Below the pieces are notes generated by a model that was given only the letters and a program-made list of their open reading frames with translations, was not told the origin of the DNA and ran no database searches. Shown here piece by piece: positions 1-4,255 of a DNA stretch of 6,952 nucleotides. Position numbers and translations under genes: made by a program. Source of the DNA: an uncultured Lachnospiraceae bacterium. Its GTDB lineage: Bacteria > Bacillota > Clostridia > Lachnospirales > Lachnospiraceae. Location of the stretch: positions 1 through 6,952 of the forward strand of contig CAJUJG010000038.1 of assembly GCA_910586715.1 (NCBI GenBank). Reading direction: 5' to 3'. Within the stretch, counting starts at the first letter, position 1. The number at the start of each line of letters is the position of its first letter.

Positions 1-4
1 GCGC

Positions 5-47
5 GACCCGTGCGCCGCCTTAGCGGCATAATTCATCTGCACGGGTC
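5..47. repeat. Nested inverted repeat at the left edge
   Basis: GACCCGTGC (5-13) is the exact reverse complement of GCACGGGTC (39-47). Inside the arms a second perfect hairpin, GCCGC-CTTA-GCGGC, occupies 14-27. The element lies just beyond the leftward terminator and has no U-tract, so it is not an obvious terminator itself. It could be a recombination or replication site, or the end of something outside the window. The structure is seen in the sequence; its role is unknown. Confidence 0.5.
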
Positions 48-56
48 TGCGCATAG

Positions 57-92
57 AAAAAGGACAGGGCAATCTCACCTCGTCCCTGTCCT
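57..92 (-). terminator. Intrinsic terminator of the leftward gene block
   Basis: AGGACAGGG (61-69) pairs perfectly with CCCTGTCCT (84-92) across a 14-nt loop. Read on the minus strand, the stem is followed by a run of T (complement of 57-61). This is a classical rho-independent terminator in the direction of the initiator, zinc-ribbon and excisionase-like genes. It marks the likely 3' end of that transcript. Confidence 0.7.
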
Positions 93-111
93 CTCCTGCT
101 GTCAGTTCCAT

Positions 112-237
112 GCGCACGCGTAACGATGTCAACAAACTCCAGTTTTACTTTATTTTTCGGCTCTTTAGCATTTTTTCCACGCGCACGCGTAACGATGTCC
201 CCTTATCCGTTTTCGCACGCGCACGCGTAACGATGTC
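112..237. repeat. Cluster of three copies of a 19-bp GC-rich repeat
   Basis: GCGCACGCGTAACGATGTC occurs at 112-130, 181-199 and 219-237, all in the same orientation. Copies 2 and 3 extend to a dyad, ACGCG-CA-CGCGT. Copies 1 and 3 are each followed by a similar stretch (AAACTCC(A/G)GTTTTACTTTATT), so the repeated unit there is closer to 45-60 bp. A fourth copy lies at 5344. Read on the minus strand the repeats keep open frames (for example DIVTRAR), but no start codon with a ribosome binding site was found. I treat them as dispersed repeats. Confidence 0.75.
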
Positions 238-312
238 CGAAAACTCCGGTTTTACTTTATTCTACGGATTTTTGGCATATCGGCAGCAGTTGTTGCTGCG
301 TGTGTCGGTCAT

Positions 313-405
313 TCAATGCCCCTGTAAGCTCATATAATGCCCCCTGCTGCCTTTTTGCCTCAATGCTTTCAATAATTCCCCGGGCGGAATAAGTTCGCCG
401 AACAT
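313..405 (-). CDS. Possible 30-aa micro-protein ending in MSLQGH
   Basis: A short frame (MFGELIPPGELL..., 30 aa) starts inside the 3' end of the preceding 64-aa gene and overlaps it by 37 nt. No good ribosome binding site precedes the start; only a G-rich GGGGTAATGG lies upstream. Its last residues (HYMSLQGH-stop) match the tail of another tiny minus-strand frame at 4588-4520 (HHMSAQGH-stop), which is the main reason to record it. No function is recognised. The GGCAGCAG dyad partner at 344-351 lies within it. It may be a remnant rather than an expressed gene. Confidence 0.3.
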   Translation of the reverse strand: MFGELIPPGELLKALRQKGSRGHYMSLQGH

Positions 406-563
406 GATACCATTACCCCGCCGCCGGCATAAAGCGTAACGCATTCTTCGTCTTCGTCGTCCGTGTGGACGCTGTTATTCAGCGGATACCTTTTTATACT
501 ATTCTTTCCCTCCCGTTCTGCTGCCAGTAATTCACGCCTGAAGCGTTTGTTTGCCTTTTTCAT
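369..563 (-). CDS. Hypothetical 64-aa protein, basic start and acidic middle
   Basis: Last well-supported gene of the leftward block. The chosen ATG at 563 gives MKKANKRFRREL... and has AAAGGAAAAGGA upstream. An in-frame ATG at 587 adds eight residues but has no ribosome binding site in front of it. The N-terminus is strongly basic (KKANKRFRR), the middle has an acidic run (DDEDEE, about residues 38-43), and the rest is short and glycine-containing. There are no membrane segments or recognised domains. It is separated from the excisionase-like gene by about 190 nt. An AT-rich stretch upstream (TTTAAA ... TAATAT, spacing 18, minus strand around 600-630) could be its own promoter. Function unknown. 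Confidence 0.6.
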   Translation of the reverse strand: MKKANKRFRRELLAAEREGKNSIKRYPLNNSVHTDDEDEECVTLYAGGGVMVSCSANLFRPGNY

Positions 564-751
564 GATTTTTATCCTTTTCCTTTCCATTTATGGGCATATT
601 ATGGTATAATAATGCTGCGTTTAAACTTTCTTTTCTTTAACCATACGCCGCGCCTTGATAATCCGCTTGTCAGGGCGCGTTTTGTATGTGTCTGCCGATG
701 CGCCGCGCGTTCCGGTCCCTCATGTGTCCGTGTTATGCCATTGGCAGCAGT

Positions 752-970
752 TTAACGTATCCTGATATACCGTTCTATCTTCTGTACGTCATATATCTTG
801 ATTTTGTCACCAATCCTGCCCACCGCGTCACATTCATGCGCTATCTTGTCGAGCGTATTCCTGCATATGTGGAAATACTCCGTTGCTGCCTTTGCACGCA
901 TCCATCTGCTTTGCGCCTCCGGCGCTTTCCTCATTGGTACGATATTGTTGTTCTTTTCTGTCGGCGTCAA
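752..970 (-). CDS. Excisionase-like winged-helix DNA-binding protein
   Basis: A 72-aa protein whose residues about 24-72 (WMRAKAATEYFHICRNTLDK ... GDKIKIYDVQKIERYI) have the helix-turn-helix plus wing pattern of small MerR/Xis-type proteins. Such proteins are common in Clostridia integrative elements, where they help excision or act as small regulators. The start is TTG at 970. It overlaps the stop of the zinc-ribbon gene as TTGA, a four-base overlap typical of translational coupling, with AAGGAGG about 10 nt upstream inside that gene. An internal ATG (residue 13) is a less likely start. The motif CTGCTGCC follows the stop codon by two bases. No recombinase is visible in the window, so the excisionase role is inferred from fold only. 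Confidence 0.8.
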   Translation of the reverse strand: MTPTEKNNNIVPMRKAPEAQSRWMRAKAATEYFHICRNTLDKIAHECDAVGRIGDKIKIYDVQKIERYIRIR

Positions 971-1182
971 CCTGTCACCGCCTCCTTTCCGTGCTTCATT
1001 CCCCGCACATTACTGCATCCCTGCATGTCAAACATTAGCTGGTGCGGCTGTCTTTGTATCATCCGCATATACTCTTTTGTGCGGTTGTCGCGTTCCTGCT
1101 GCCTCTCCATGCAGTCAACGCATATCCTGCCTTTCATCTCGCCCGCGTCATAGTTACATCCGCATCTTTCGCATGTGTACAT
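967..1182 (-). CDS. Small zinc-ribbon protein
   Basis: A 71-aa protein with two cysteine pairs near the N-terminus: C4-x2-C7 and C21-x2-C24. These would form one small zinc ribbon, followed by a charged helix (residues about 25-42, MERQQERDNRTKEYMRMI). C9 is an extra cysteine. Family knowledge says only that such mini zinc ribbons bind nucleic acid or proteins; no specific family is recognised. The start overlaps the end of the upstream gene by 29 nt in a different frame, with AAAGGAG upstream. The end overlaps the next gene by four bases. The three genes are therefore a tightly coupled unit behind the replication initiator. The gene contains one GGCAGCAG copy (1096-1103, encoding RQQ). Confidence 0.82.
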   Translation of the reverse strand: MYTCERCGCNYDAGEMKGRICVDCMERQQERDNRTKEYMRMIQRQPHQLMFDMQGCSNVRGMKHGKEAVTG

Positions 1183-1363
1183 CCTTTTTTATCTCCTTTC
1201 GCCTGTGCTCTATGTCCACCGTTCCCCTGACAAACCAAAAAACACTCTCTAACATTTCTAAATCTGTTATTTTTGATAGCTCTTTCATAATCATTTCGCG
1301 CCGCTTCTCCGCGCTTGTTTTCCTGTCAGTCTCCGTTATTCTTTGTTCCTCATTATCCAGCAT
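1154..1363 (-). CDS. 69-aa helical micro-protein of the element's repeated family
   Basis: It starts at ATG 1363 behind AAGAAGGTGAGG, a good ribosome binding site. Residues about 20-50 (REMIMKELSKITDLEMLESV followed by FWFVRGTVD) follow the pattern of two short amphipathic helices joined by a turn (I..L..I.D...L...). The same pattern is seen in the small proteins at 2690-2499, 3194-3075 and 4476-4360. The C-terminal half is basic. Proteins of this kind recur in Clostridia phages and elements, usually without assigned function. Its 3' end overlaps the zinc-ribbon start by 29 nt. It lies 91 nt after the initiator stop; that gap contains a GGCAGCAG...CTGCTGCC dyad. Confidence 0.78.
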   Translation of the reverse strand: MLDNEEQRITETDRKTSAEKRREMIMKELSKITDLEMLESVFWFVRGTVDIEHRRKEIKKDVHMRKMRM

Positions 1364-1403
1364 TTCCTCACCTTCTTTCTGTGACTGTCATTTGTTCCGC
1401 ATT

Positions 1404-1440
1404 GGCAGCAGTATTCTGCGTCACGTCCGGAGCTGCTGCC
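1404..1440 (-). repeat. GGCAGCAG dyad after the replication initiator gene
   Basis: GGCAGCAG (1404-1411) and CTGCTGCC (1433-1440) form an 8-bp perfect stem with a 21-nt loop, just downstream of the initiator stop at 1455. No T-run follows on either strand, so it is not an ordinary intrinsic terminator. It is one of several such dyads at gene ends in the window. Confidence 0.7.
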
Positions 1441-1454
1441 CGCCCTGCCACGCT

Positions 1455-2252
1455 TCAGCAGGTCAGCCGTACAAGTGTGTATTTCAGGAACGAATAACCT
1501 GTTTCCTCATGAATGCCCATTCTTACGCTGTCTTTATCCAAATAGTAGCCTTCAGGCGGTTTTATATCATAACGGAACGCGTCCCGCATGATAACTTTCT
1601 TTCTCTCGACAGGCGTAACTAAATTCTTGCTTGCGTTCCAACGCTTACCCTGAAGCTCTCCCGTCGTTTTAAGCGTTTTTTCGCTGTACTTGATAAAATA
1701 GTGCGCCAGCTTCCTGTAGTTCCCGTCTGCATACATTGGCTTGATTGTGGTCCCGCCATGCGTCCACGCATTAATTACCGCCCTCATGTCATCCGTCCCG
1801 CTGATGACGATATGTATATGCACGGCTCCCCTGCTGCCGACTTCCGCAACCCAAACATATTTGAATACCTTTTTTGCTTTTTTATACAGGTTCCGCATTG
1901 TGCGCAGGTAACGCTTCATGTGTTCGCTTATTCCCTTCTTTCCTTCCGGGCGTTCCTCCGGTCTGTAATCCAGTGTCAGGTAATAATCGTCACCGCAGAA
2001 ATTCGCATCAAGCTTCTTTTCCAGCTTCTCTTCTGCCTGTCGGAGGTTTACTTTTTTCTGTGCTTCGCTGGTAAGGTTGCGCTTTGGCTCCCTCCTGCCC
2101 TCTTTCCTGCTGTGCCAGCGTATGGAATAATACATTTTTACGTGTTTCGTTTTTCCTGCCTTACAGGTCTTTTTGATGTACGGCATATATGCAACCACTC
2201 TTTCGTTTTTATGTTTGGTTATTTCCTTAAAATTTTTCTGTCTGATGTCCAT
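1455..2252 (-). CDS. HUH-type rolling-circle replication initiator
   Basis: This 265-aa protein resembles the replication-associated proteins of small Firmicutes plasmids and the ORF2/G2P group. Such proteins nick one strand at the origin through a tyrosine and start rolling-circle replication. Visible motifs, in order, are motif 1 YYLTLDY (residues 90-96), the metal-binding HUH-like motif VHIHIVI with H145 and H147, and the catalytic-tyrosine motif HYFIKYSEK with Y185 and Y189. A basic N-terminal part (residues 24-85) precedes them. The start at 2252 lacks a good ribosome binding site and lies inside a hairpin arm (2247-2272). An ATG at residue 23 (MPYIKKTCKAGK) may be the conserved family start. 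The leader upstream is overlapped by a divergent small RNA. The protein ends with two bases of CCTGCTG overlapping the TGA. The initiator call is firm; plasmid versus integrated element is not decided. Confidence 0.9.
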   Translation of the reverse strand: MDIRQKNFKEITKHKNERVVAYMPYIKKTCKAGKTKHVKMYYSIRWHSRKEGRREPKRNLTSEAQKKVNLRQAEEKLEKKLDANFCGDDYYLTLDYRPEERPEGKKGISEHMKRYLRTMRNLYKKAKKVFKYVWVAEVGSRGAVHIHIVISGTDDMRAVINAWTHGGTTIKPMYADGNYRKLAHYFIKYSEKTLKTTGELQGKRWNASKNLVTPVERKKVIMRDAFRYDIKPPEGYYLDKDSVRMGIHEETGYSFLKYTLVRLTC

Positions 2253-2272
2253 AGGATAATAAACTTATGGAC
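2247..2272 (-). promoter_or_regulatory. Hairpin burying the initiator start codon
   Basis: TATGGAC (2266-2272) and GTCCATA (2247-2253) are perfect inverted repeats around a 12-nt AT-rich loop. On the minus-strand RNA the 3' arm contains the AUG at 2252-2250. Folding would hide the first start codon. No Shine-Dalgarno sequence is visible close to it; the nearest purine-rich GGGGAGG is about 60 nt upstream. This suggests translational control or that a downstream start is used. Confidence 0.5.
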
Positions 2273-2303
2273 CGTCGCAGGGGTTCGAAAACCCTGATTT
2301 TTC

Positions 2304-2332
2304 TTGACTTTTTCCTCCCCGACCGTTATAAT
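2304..2332 (+). promoter_or_regulatory. Strong sigma-A promoter for the antisense RNA
   Basis: TTGACT (2304-2309) and a perfect TATAAT (2327-2332) are separated by exactly 17 bases. Transcription would start near 2339 and run rightward, opposite to the initiator gene. Confidence 0.75.
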
Positions 2333-2338
2333 AAAGAC

Positions 2339-2431
2339 AGCTTTTAATACAGCGCTTATATTACAGGGTGTCTGTTGAGGCAGGTTCTTTACCGTCGGGC
2401 TTGTGGAAGGGTTGCCGACGGTAATTTTTTT
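2339..2431 (+). ncRNA. Predicted antisense copy-control RNA
   Basis: A strong promoter (2304-2332) and a strong terminator (2389-2431) define a transcript of about 90 nt with no credible open frame. If the initiator mRNA starts upstream of 2431 on the minus strand, this RNA is fully complementary to its leader. A weak TATAAT (complement of 2487-2492) near the end of the preceding gene would give such a start. Countertranscribed RNAs of this size restrain Rep synthesis in rolling-circle plasmids of the pT181 and pMV158 types. The sense leader would contain the same CCGTCGG/CCGACGG stem, but without a T-run. The RNA is supported by its signals; its function is inferred. Confidence 0.6.
2389..2431 (+). 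terminator. Intrinsic terminator of the antisense RNA
   Basis: TTACCGTCGG (2389-2398) pairs perfectly over 10 bp with CCGACGGTAA (2415-2424). Seven T residues (2425-2431) follow on the plus strand. It works only rightward, because the minus strand lacks a matching T-run. Confidence 0.85.
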
Positions 2432-2498
2432 ATTCTTTTTTGCGTTTTGTGTGCGAACCGGTATTCCGAACCCCTGTTTTGATTGGATTATATATTTA

Positions 2499-2690
2499 TT
2501 AGCCTATAATCCATTTTCTGCCACTTTTGACATGACGGTTTAACAGGGTATATATAAAACGAAAACAGACTATGTCATCATCGGGCACCGTATCCAGTAA
2601 TTCTATTATTCGTTTTTTATAGGCTGCTGCTCCGCTTTCAAGGTTTTTCGTGTTCTCTCCGTTTTCCGGTCTTGATTTCATGTTTTCCAT
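2499..2690 (-). CDS. 63-aa protein: conserved leader plus helical-hairpin domain
   Basis: The N-terminal part (residues 1-27, containing KSRPENGENTKNLE and GAAAYK) is nearly identical to the start of the truncated gene at 3087-2956. The C-terminal part (about residues 27-57, RIIELLDTVPDDDIVCFRFI and following) shows the two-helix pattern of the element's micro-protein family. A purine-rich AAAGGAC lies about 13 nt upstream of the ATG. It is separated from the next upstream gene by about 170 nt containing two TTGCGA palindromes, so it may have its own promoter. The stop is doubled (TAATAA). A candidate initiator promoter overlaps its 3' end. Function unknown. Confidence 0.75.
   Translation of the reverse strand: MENMKSRPENGENTKNLESGAAAYKKRIIELLDTVPDDDIVCFRFIYTLLNRHVKSGRKWIIG
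2606..2690 (-). repeat. 85-bp duplication, copy A (copy B at 3003-3087)
   Basis: Positions 2606-2690 and 3003-3087 match at about 79 of 85 bases without gaps. Both begin at the 5' end of a gene and include its first ~27 codons. Outside this block the two loci diverge abruptly. It is a recent direct duplication or a recombination product. Confidence 0.85.
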
Positions 2691-2714
2691 GCCCTGTTTG
2701 TCCTTTCTTTTTTC

Positions 2715-2846
2715 TTGCGATGTCGCAACGGCTTGCGTTCATGAAGTATCTATTGGAAGCCGCTATATGCTTATGAAGTGATGTATCATTTTTGGGATAT
2801 TATAAAAACTGCTCTTGCTATTAAATGTCCCGTTGCGACATCGCAG
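2715..2846. repeat. Pair of inverted TTGCGA palindromes
   Basis: TTGCGATGTCGCAA (2715-2728) and TTGCGACATCGCAG (2833-2846) are each near-perfect palindromes. The 16-bp TGCGATGTCGCAACGG at 2716-2731 is also repeated exactly, in inverse orientation, at 2830-2845. About 98 bp lie between. A minus-strand TATAAT (complement of 2809-2814) has the right-hand palindrome at its -35 position, where no TTGACA-like box exists. This suggests an operator or activator site for the gene at 2690-2499. A third, perfect version lies at 5209. The protein that binds is unknown. Confidence 0.7.
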
Positions 2847-2864
2847 CGGCTTACAAGCTTTGTT

Positions 2865-2972
2865 TTATCTGCACTGCTGCCGGTGCAGCCTTTTTATGCG
2901 CCTATCGCACACTGTCAGTTTATCGCATGGGTAATATTTGATTAATTCCAACAGATTAGGATACTTTGTCAT
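2865..2972 (-). CDS. 35-aa micro-protein MTKYPNLLELIKYYP...
   Basis: This short frame has one of the best ribosome binding sites in the window, AAGGAGG six bases before the ATG, and overlaps the upstream frame by 17 nt, so translation is likely coupled. It contains a hydrophobic helix (NLLELIKYY), two cysteines (C16 and C22) and a basic tail (RRIKRLHRQQCR). The end of the gene contains the GGCAGCAG motif (complement of 2874-2881), coding for RQQ. No known family is recognised. The strong start signal is the main support. Confidence 0.62.
   Translation of the reverse strand: MTKYPNLLELIKYYPCDKLTVCDRRIKRLHRQQCR
2869..2895 (+). terminator. Terminator-like hairpin on the plus strand
   Basis: CTGCAC (2869-2874) pairs with GTGCAG (2883-2888), followed by CC and five T (2891-2895). 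It would stop rightward transcription, but no plus-strand gene is seen upstream. It overlaps the end of the 35-aa minus-strand gene. It may prevent antisense transcription or be fortuitous. Confidence 0.3.
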
Positions 2973-3087
2973 GTTCTGCCTCCTTCGTCTTGATTTGTTC
3001 ATTTATTCGTGTTTTATAGGCTGCTGCTCCGCCCTCAAGGTTTTTCGTGTTTTCTCCGTTTTCCGGTCTTGATTTTATGTTTCCCAT
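2956..3087 (-). pseudogene. Truncated paralogue of the 63-aa gene
   Basis: The first ~27 residues (MGNIKSRPENGENTKNLEGG, then AAAYK) match the gene at 2690-2499, but the helical-hairpin domain is missing. After RIN the frame runs into EQIKTKEAEHDKVS-stop, which is simply the ribosome-binding-site and start region of the next gene read in this frame. The change point coincides with the end of the 85-bp duplication. This points to a deletion or recombination junction rather than a designed protein. It still has a ribosome binding site (GAGGG, about 9 nt before ATG) and overlaps genes on both sides (13 and 17 nt), so it may be translated and may couple its neighbours. It could alternatively be a functional 43-aa leader-type protein. 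Confidence 0.55.
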
Positions 3088-3194
3088 AAAAAATCCCTCA
3101 AAGATATATAAACACGCCGCAGGAATTTTTCATTGTCTATCTGCATTACTAATCTTCTTATCTGCTTTCTATAAAATTCAATTTTATCTTTCAT
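3075..3194 (-). CDS. 39-aa helical micro-protein of the repeated family
   Basis: It begins MKDKIEFYRKQIRRLVMQID and ends with FLRRVYISLRDFLWET. The spacing of hydrophobic residues (I..LV..I.....L..VY..L..FL) matches the micro-proteins at 4476-4360 and the C-terminal part of the one at 2690-2499. AAGGAAGGA lies about 11 nt before the ATG. The stop overlaps the start of the next frame (ATG at 3087) by 13 nt. It follows the 3438-3235 gene by 40 nt, with a CTGCTGCC motif directly after that gene's stop. It is likely part of the same transcript, driven by the promoter at 3483-3511. No function is known. Confidence 0.62.
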   Translation of the reverse strand: MKDKIEFYRKQIRRLVMQIDNEKFLRRVYISLRDFLWET

Positions 3195-3225
3195 ATCCTG
3201 AACTATCCTTCCTTTCTTGGCGCAT

Positions 3226-3265
3226 GGCAGCAGGTTATTCTGTCCTGCTTGGCTTCCCTGCTGCC
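3226..3265 (-). repeat. GGCAGCAG dyad straddling a stop codon
   Basis: GGCAGCAG (3226-3233) and CTGCTGCC (3258-3265) form an 8-bp stem with a 24-nt loop containing the last codons and the TAA of the 3438-3235 gene. The mRNA 3' end would fold back over its own stop codon. No T-run follows. Confidence 0.7.
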
Positions 3266-3438
3266 GGTGCGGTGTTCTGTCCCGTTGCTGTTTTTGATAT
3301 TGATACCCTCATCCCCTCACCAAGCCCCAAAAGATAATCTTTTTCGCCTTCCGTAAGCTTCGGTATTACTTCCCCGAATGTCCGCATGATTTTCCGTTCT
3401 TTGTCTGTCATTACTTCCTTAACTGCCGTTTCTGCCAT
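3235..3438 (-). CDS. 67-aa element protein divergent from the XRE repressor
   Basis: The core, from MTDKERKIMRTFGEVIPKLT to EGEKDYLLGLGEGM (about residues 10-44), is a two-helix arrangement. It is like small proteins often found beside XRE repressors in Clostridia phages and elements; their function is not established. Start choice: ATG 3438 has GAGAGG ten bases upstream, while ATG 3411 (residue 10) has AAGGA closer and begins at the conserved core, so it is a real alternative. The C-terminal tail (TGQNTAPAAGKPSRTE) is low-complexity and overlaps the GGCAGCAG dyad. A strong divergent promoter (3483-3511) with operator-like half-sites precedes it, so it is probably repressed by the XRE protein and heads the leftward operon. 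Confidence 0.78.
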   Translation of the reverse strand: MAETAVKEVMTDKERKIMRTFGEVIPKLTEGEKDYLLGLGEGMRVSISKTATGQNTAPAAGKPSRTE

Positions 3439-3468
3439 ATTCCGGTTACCTCTCTTTCGTTTAAATTT

Positions 3469-3561
3469 GTTACTATGCGTATATATTACGACGCATTATA
3501 ACATTTGTCAATATCTTTTTGTTACTTTGCGTCATTTTTGATTGACCATTTTGGTATGCGG
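3469..3561. promoter_or_regulatory. Operator half-sites between the divergent promoters
   Basis: Four related half-sites are visible. ATGCGT (3475-3480) and its inverse ACGCAT (3491-3496) surround the minus-strand -10 box. TTGCGT lies at 3527-3532 within GTTACTTTGCGTCA, and ATGCGG (3556-3561) lies between the -35 and -10 of the repressor's own promoter. Two copies share the longer GTTACTWTGCGT. The positions fit autorepression and repression of the leftward operon by the XRE protein. Confidence 0.6.
3483..3511 (-). promoter_or_regulatory. Leftward sigma-A promoter
   Basis: On the minus strand, TTGACA (complement of 3506-3511) and TAATAT (complement of 3483-3488) are separated by 17 bases. 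Transcription would start near 3476, about 38 nt before the ATG at 3438. Confidence 0.75.
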
Positions 3562-3570
3562 TAGTATAAT
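3542..3570 (+). promoter_or_regulatory. Rightward promoter of the XRE repressor
   Basis: TTGACC (3542-3547) and TATAAT (3565-3570) are separated by 17 bases. The spacer contains the half-site TATGCGGTA. The start would be near 3577, giving a leader of about 19 nt with AGGTGAT before the ATG at 3596. Confidence 0.8.
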
Positions 3571-3595
3571 ATTGTTAAAGAAAGTAGGTGATAAA

Positions 3596-3976
3596 ATGGA
3601 AAAACGAATTAAGCAGCTTAGAAAAGAATTAGGTCTAACTCAACAAGAGCTTGCCGATAAAATAGGCATAAAAAGAACAACTATTGCAACTTACGAAAGC
3701 GGTCGCAATACTCCCATTGATGCCGTTATATCTTTAATCTGCCGCGAATTTAATGTAAATGAGGTGTGGCTTCGTGAGGGTTCAGGGGACATGTTCAGAA
3801 GCAATGACCGGTATTCCGATATTGCACGTCTGACTTCCCAGCTTTTGAATGAGGAAAGCGACAGTTTCAAAAACCGCTTTATCTCAATGCTTGCAAGATT
3901 AAATTCTGATGAATGGGAATTTTTAGAGAAATGCGCCCTGGAGCTGTGCGGCGTTTCCCCTGAAAAGGCAGGATAA
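3596..3976 (+). CDS. XRE-family (HTH_3) transcriptional repressor
   Basis: A 126-aa regulator. Residues about 3-60 form a classical helix-turn-helix domain: IKQLRKELGLTQQELADKIG, then IKRTTIATYESGRNTP, followed by FNVNEVWLREGSGDMF, which is typical of prophage and element repressors. Residues about 89-117 (FKNRFISMLARLNSDEWEFL) form a helical hairpin, probably for dimerisation. The start at 3596 is set by AGGTGAT eight bases upstream and by the promoter at 3542-3570; an in-frame ATG at 3542 lies inside that promoter and is rejected. Repeated TGCGT-type half-sites in both divergent promoters suggest it controls itself and the leftward operon. Base composition is more AT-rich than the leftward genes. 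No peptidase or ligand domain is present, so the inducing signal is not evident. Confidence 0.94.
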   Translation: MEKRIKQLRKELGLTQQELADKIGIKRTTIATYESGRNTPIDAVISLICREFNVNEVWLREGSGDMFRSNDRYSDIARLTSQLLNEESDSFKNRFISMLARLNSDEWEFLEKCALELCGVSPEKAG

Positions 3977-4003
3977 TACACTTTTGCACCATGAAAATAT
4001 AAT
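3975..4003 (+). promoter_or_regulatory. Promoter of type I toxin 1
   Basis: TATAAT (3998-4003) follows the repressor stop. The -35 candidate AATACA (3975-3980) is weak, but at the same 17-base spacing it aligns with the TTTACA of the antitoxin promoter. The -10 and first transcribed bases are an inverted copy of that promoter. Confidence 0.55.
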
Positions 4004-4036
4004 ATGCTTAACCGGGAAGCTGACAGGGTGTGAATA

Positions 4037-4065
4037 CCTCCGTTCCGAGCCTTGAAGGAAGGAGG
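4037..4065 (+). promoter_or_regulatory. Hairpin hiding the toxin 1 ribosome binding site
   Basis: CCTCC (4037-4041) and TTCC (4043-4046) pair with GGAA (4057-4060) and GGAGG (4061-4065), leaving one bulged G (4042). The stem buries the whole Shine-Dalgarno sequence of the toxin. Such sequestration is a standard feature of type I toxin mRNAs. Confidence 0.7.
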
Positions 4066-4073
4066 CGTTTTTT

Positions 4074-4157
4074 ATGAGTACATATGAAGAATTACAGCTT
4101 ATTACATCTATTGCTTTACTAATCGTTGCAATTTTGACATACACACATAAAAAATAG
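4074..4157 (+). CDS. Type I holin-like membrane toxin (locus 1)
   Basis: A 27-aa peptide: acidic N-terminus (MSTYEELQL), a single membrane segment (about residues 9-23, LITSIALLIVAILTY) and a basic end (THKK). This matches the small TxpA/'putative holin-like toxin' peptides of Firmicutes type I systems, which insert in the membrane and halt growth when overproduced. AAGGAAGGAGG lies nine bases before the ATG but is buried in a hairpin. The stop codon is part of the stem of a bidirectional terminator (4149-4193). An oppositely directed promoter at 4256-4284 would make an RNA overlapping this 3' end, the expected antitoxin. It sits directly after the XRE repressor gene. The call rests on family resemblance and the complete RNA layout. 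Confidence 0.85.
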   Translation: MSTYEELQLITSIALLIVAILTYTHKK

Positions 4158-4193
4158 CACCCCCGCTCTGACAAAGTAAAGGTGCTATTTTTT
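4149..4193. terminator. Bidirectional terminator shared by toxin 1 and its antitoxin
   Basis: AAAAAATAGCACC (4149-4161) and GGTGCTATTTTTT (4181-4193) are perfectly complementary over 13 bp around a 19-nt loop. Both strands end in a T-run, so converging RNAs from each side stop here and overlap by about 45 nt. Confidence 0.88.
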
Positions 4194-4249
4194 ACCAATA
4201 TTTTCGCCGGAAACGGATAGGTGTGCGCTATCGTGTCGGCTTCCTTGTT
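4149..4249 (-). ncRNA. Predicted antitoxin RNA of locus 1
   Basis: A minus-strand promoter (4256-4284) and the bidirectional terminator give an RNA of about 100 nt. Its 3' part is fully complementary to the end of the toxin mRNA, the TxpA/RatA arrangement. It contains a small hairpin, GATAG-CGCACAC-CTATC (complement of 4217-4233). The loop sequence CACACC could pair with GGTGTG near the toxin mRNA 5' end (4027-4032). RNA existence is inferred from the signals. Confidence 0.65.
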
Positions 4250-4255
4250 AAGTAT

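Larger units (their letters stand above)
2278..2476. repeat. Inverted 10-bp repeats flanking the initiator control region
   Basis: CAGGGGTTCG (2278-2287) and its exact complement CGAACCCCTG (2467-2476) bracket the small RNA gene in front of the initiator. The left copy also forms its own small hairpin, GGGTT-CGAA-AACCC (2281-2294). Such repeats are candidates for initiator binding sites or an origin, but no nick-site consensus was recognised. Confidence 0.45.

Noticed and set aside
19..237. Minus-strand open frame through the repeats (...DIVTRAR...KVKLEFVDIVTRAHG...ELCR)
   Set aside because: It is open for about 60 codons and looks protein-like, but has no start codon with a ribosome binding site, and its content comes from the repeats and the terminator.
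576..735. Short minus-strand frames between the excisionase-like gene and the 64-aa gene (for example MRDRNARRIGRHIQNAP)
   Set aside because: 17 codons or fewer with an ATG, weak or no ribosome binding site, and a longer frame there has no start codon.
686..1622. Long plus-strand open frames (155 and 274 residues) across 686-1622, and another at 1701-2297
   Set aside because: They lie opposite the well-supported initiator, zinc-ribbon and excisionase-like genes, lack ribosome binding sites and have unnatural cysteine- and serine-rich compositions.
2279..2295. tRNA T-arm-like sequence AGGGGTTCGAAAACCCT, possible tRNA end or attachment site
   Set aside because: There is no anticodon arm, D-arm or acceptor stem around it, and the base pair next to the loop is mismatched. 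It fits better as part of the initiator control repeats.
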